The notes beneath the pieces are model-generated. The model did no database searches, had not been told where the DNA came from, and was given only the letters and a program-made list of their open reading frames with translations. Shown one piece after another: positions 61,001 to 64,000 of a DNA stretch of 64,000 bases. The stretch lies in the NCBI GenBank assembly GCA_012845835.1, contig JABAKD010000020.1:8000915-8064914 (forward strand), written 5' to 3'. The stretch is from Undaria pinnatifida. Its lineage: Eukaryota > Sar > Phaeophyceae > Laminariales > Alariaceae. Every line of letters starts with the position of its first letter. Positions within the stretch are counted from its first letter, which is position 1. The position numbers and the translations under genes are program-made.

Positions 61001-64000
61001 TACCGCTTTGAGACATGTAGCTAATCTGCTAACGCGTGGCACCAGTGAATGACACGCAGTGACGGGTTTTACGTACTCTTGAGCGGTTATAATAGCGTAC
61101 TGTCGTAACCTAGCTATTAATACTGTGCCGGAGTGCGTCGCTTCATTTTTGAAAATCTATGGCACCGTTCGCGCGGCTGCAAAACCGAAATCACACAAGA
61201 AATGTCAGTGGTGATTCACAGCTGTCTTTCTGTCCACGACGAAGTCGTTCTTAAACGATCGTTTGCGCGGCGCTAGACCAAAAAGTTTCGGAACAAATAG
61301 AAATACCCTCGTTCCTGTCCTAATCCTCATGCTGCTGCACGGACACTGGAACTGGCCGCATGACAACGAGCAAAAAACAACAGCCACATAAGTCAACAGC
61401 ATTCAGAAGCCCAGCAGAACCAGCGGGGTATATATACAGAATGGGCCTCGCTCACGAAAAAACGAGGCAAGTCGCACCTGTTCCTCTTCCGGCAACAAGT
61501 CAAGCTTGTTCCACAGCGTGAGGCGCGGCTTGTTCAGCACGCCCATCTCCCCGAGCACCCCGGTCACCGCATTCTCCTGCTTCTCCCTGGAAGGGGAGCT
61601 GACGTCCACGATGTGCACGATCACGTCGGCCTCTACCACCTGCAAAAGAAAAAAGGTTAGAGGGGAAAGACAAAAAAAAAGACAGCGGGCCGATTTTCAG
61701 CAAAAACGGCCATTGACATGCTTTTTCATTTGAACAAATATTGAAAGCACGCCGAGAGGGGGGAGAGAACCAGTAACCACCGACTGAACGGGGGAAGAAA
61801 ACGATCGTTTCTAAACACGCGCAGAGCAAGCACAAACGAACACGAAAACGCAAAAAAAAAAAACGAAGCACTGGGCTGGCTAAACAACACCTGACCTGTC
61901 TCCAAACACCCACAAAGGACGCGCAAAAGCACACAAAGCAAAATTCGAACGAGGGGGCCGGACCGACCAAACAGTGCTTTTGGAACCAAGCCTGACCAAA
62001 TCACACCACACTATTAACACTGACACCACATGGTTGCGCTGACCCAATCACACCGCAACGCACCACACCACACCACACCACACCACACCACACCACACCA
62101 CACCACACCGCACCACACCGCACCACACCACACCGCACCACACCACACCACACCACACCACACCACACCACACCACACCACACCACACCACACCACACCA
62201 CACCACACCACACCACACCACATGGTTGATTGCGCTTACCTCCTCCAACGTTGCGCGGAAAGCCGCTACGAGATTGGTGGGCAGTTTCTGGATGAATCCC
62301 ACAGTATCGGTTAACATCACCTCCGGGTGCACCTGCCCACGCACGTACCACCACAAAAGCGAACAGAAACAAAACACAGCTTAATCGGATATTCTCCTCG
62401 CAGATTCCTGGCGCCCCCGGATTACTTCCCGGGAGAGTGTTTGCCATTACTATACCAAAATATAGTCATTTGTATTTATTGCGGGCGATCTGGAAACAAA
62501 GCCTTCGATTATTTGATTTCACGTCGGCGGTCGACGTTACGCTTCTTTCACGAATGAAAACAAAGCATGCGTGGCAGAGTAGAGCGAGCGAGCAAGCAAG
62601 CAAGCGAGCAAGCAAGCGAGCAAGCAAGCAAGCGAGCAAGCAAGCAAGCGAGCAAGCAAGCAAGCGAGCAAGCAAGCAAGCGAGCAAGCAAGCGAGCAAG
62701 CAAGCAAGCGAGCAAGCAAGCAAGCGAGCAAGCAAGCAAGCAAGCGAGCAAGCAAGCAAGCGAGCAAGCAAGCAAGCGAGCAAGCGCCCATCACAAACAG
62801 AAGGCAGCGGGAGGGGGGGGGGGCATCTCAAATCAAAGTGGTGAATAACTCGGTTGTCGGAGTGGTGAATAACTCGGTCGTCGGAAGCAAAGCAAAACGT
62901 AAGCGCAACGTTAACAGCTACGGCGACCGAAAACGCGCATGCTGCACGAGAGAGGTCCCACCCGAGGAGGGTCGACGCAAGATGCTCAGATGCCAGCCAT
63001 ACACTGGCAAAGAGTATCGCGCGTCTCACTTTTCTCTCTGTCCAATCTAAAATATCAGCTCTCTGCCCAAGCTACAAATACCAGTTTTGTCTCCCTTTTG
63101 CCCCCGGCCGGGCATTCATGACTTCTGCTTGATTAATGGTCGTCCGGTCGCAAGGAAAACGAACGCGAGTGGGCGTTCGCCCGTCCGCCGAAACATGCGG
63201 CACCGACGTCGGGCATCGCACCGTATCATGATGTGCTCCAGATGCATACGCCAAAAACAAGCAGTGCGTGGGCCGCTTCGTGGAATCGTTTTTCAGCACC
63301 AGCACCCCTAATCCCGATCTCGCACGTTCACTCCGGGCACCTTGGCTAGGAAGAGAGTCAATGCCCGTAGACCAACAAACCTTGTCGTTACCAACCACAC
63401 ATATGTGCTACAGGCCACCCAAAAAAAATAACAACCAGCATCGCCGAAGCGCTCGGTGCACCATCAAACCAACCGTCCTGTTAACAATGGTCTCGACAAC
63501 TGAAACTCTGCTTTGGTGACACTATCCCGGAGTATTCCTACCGCACGAGCGCTTTTCTCCGCGGCGCTCGAGCTTACACAGCAGGTGGGGGGGCTTCCAA
63601 CGCTCGGTCGACCCGGCCAGGAATTCCTTCCCTCGGGAGAAAACGGCATGCTCTCAAAAGTTTGTCCTGGTCAAACTCCCATGTGTTTCGTCCCCCCGCG
63701 TAACTCGAGTCCAGGGCCAAAATAGCCACAACCCCTTTCACAACTCCGTACACGTCTTGCGTGACATAAAGTACTTGCATAGTGGGACATACACTTCCCC
63801 CAGGAAACAGAAAAAAAACAACAAACACTGCCCCTCCTTCACAATGCAACTCAAAGCGTGGGGACTAAACAAACGCTTAGAATTAGGGAGGGAGATGCGA
63901 TACCATACTCCTGGAGTAGAAAACCAAAAGGGGGGGAAACAACACAACGCTACAGAGCAGAGCACCTTGAGGCCGGTGAGCTTGACCTTTCTCGTGGTGG
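58021..64000 (-). CDS. hflX: HflX/GTPBP6-type GTPase, C-terminal part (6 exons, runs off window)
   Basis: Exons on the minus strand: 64000-63966 (partial), 62332-62240, 61639-61478, 60935-60837, 59730-59599, 58218-58021, all joining in phase 0, about 220 residues. The first encodes the end of the switch I region ([12 protein letters not shown]). Then come the G3 motif in [20 protein letters not shown], the G4 motif NKLD in [11 protein letters not shown], and the G5 motif [28 protein letters not shown] and the ARVPAE segment are the C-terminal region typical of HflX. The P-loop and the N-terminal HflX domain lie beyond the window edge. Family members bind the large ribosomal subunit and split or recycle stalled ribosomes; the eukaryotic form acts in mitochondria or plastids. 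A Lys-rich tail ([13 protein letters not shown]) ends the protein before TAG. Confidence 0.95.
62061..62221. repeat. (CACCA)n pentamer array
   Basis: About 30 CACCA pentamers with a few CACCG variants, in the HflX intron and starting less than 20 bases past the donor of the exon ending at 62240. On the transcribed strand it is a UGGUG run close to the 5' splice site. Confidence 0.95.
62580..62786. repeat. (AGCA/AGCG)n tetranucleotide array
   Basis: About 50 tetranucleotides alternating AAGC and GAGC in a semi-regular 8-12-base pattern, in the HflX intron between 62333 and 63965. The Ala/Ser/Lys/Gln or Leu/Ala/Cys frames are artefacts. Confidence 0.95.

Noticed and set aside
62466-63029. 187-codon minus-strand frame with Leu/Ala/Cys repeats
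   Set aside because: It is a translation of the (AGCA/AGCG)n array in an HflX intron; all frames are open across it.

Overview
This is a nuclear eukaryotic window with large, intron-rich genes set in repeat-filled DNA. Base composition is mixed. Introns often run from several hundred bases to about 4 kb, with standard GT-AG borders and strong pyrimidine tracts. Short TTAGGG-type telomere-like tracts occur inside the sequence. A complete flagellar outer-arm dynein intermediate chain gene means the organism makes motile flagella at some stage. The combination (flagellate, long introns, many tandem repeats, SINE-like tRNA-derived elements) suggests a stramenopile, possibly a brown alga. That assignment is an inference; no organism-specific marker was seen.

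Four conserved genes could be rebuilt exon by exon, with matching splice phases at every internal junction. From left to right: (1) a ZRANB2-like splicing-factor gene on the minus strand (1733-4097), with a RanBP2 zinc finger, the family's conserved GGGFNER segment and a C-terminal RS tail; (2) a complete DNAI1-type axonemal dynein intermediate chain on the plus strand (4913-22898, 16 coding exons, about 674 residues), divergently arranged with the first gene across about 0.8 kb; (3) a Pellino-like E3 ubiquitin ligase on the minus strand (33819-47613, eight exons found, short first exon missing), with the FHA-like core and the complete Cys/His RING-like region; (4) the C-terminal half of an HflX/GTPBP6 ribosome-associated GTPase on the minus strand (58021 to the window edge at 64000), whose P-loop exon lies outside. 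A fifth candidate, a 633-codon open frame at 49593-51494 on the minus strand, resembles no family I recognise.

The stretches 22899-33818, 47614-49592 and 51495-58020 hold no recognisable gene. They contain tandem arrays, microsatellites, a 400-base homopurine block, a 107-bp hairpin MITE-like element (three copies in the window), tRNA-derived repeats, GGGTC pentamer arrays and several dispersed repeat families. A near-identical repeat pair lies in opposite orientation on either side of the Pellino-like gene. A short motif, TACCTGGTA or its complement, occurs 11 times, far above chance and never in a coding exon.

The genes do not form a pathway. They are independent housekeeping or cell-biological functions: RNA splicing, flagellar motility, ubiquitin signalling, and ribosome or organelle translation. 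The most unusual gene is the Pellino-like ligase, a family best known from animal innate immune signalling.
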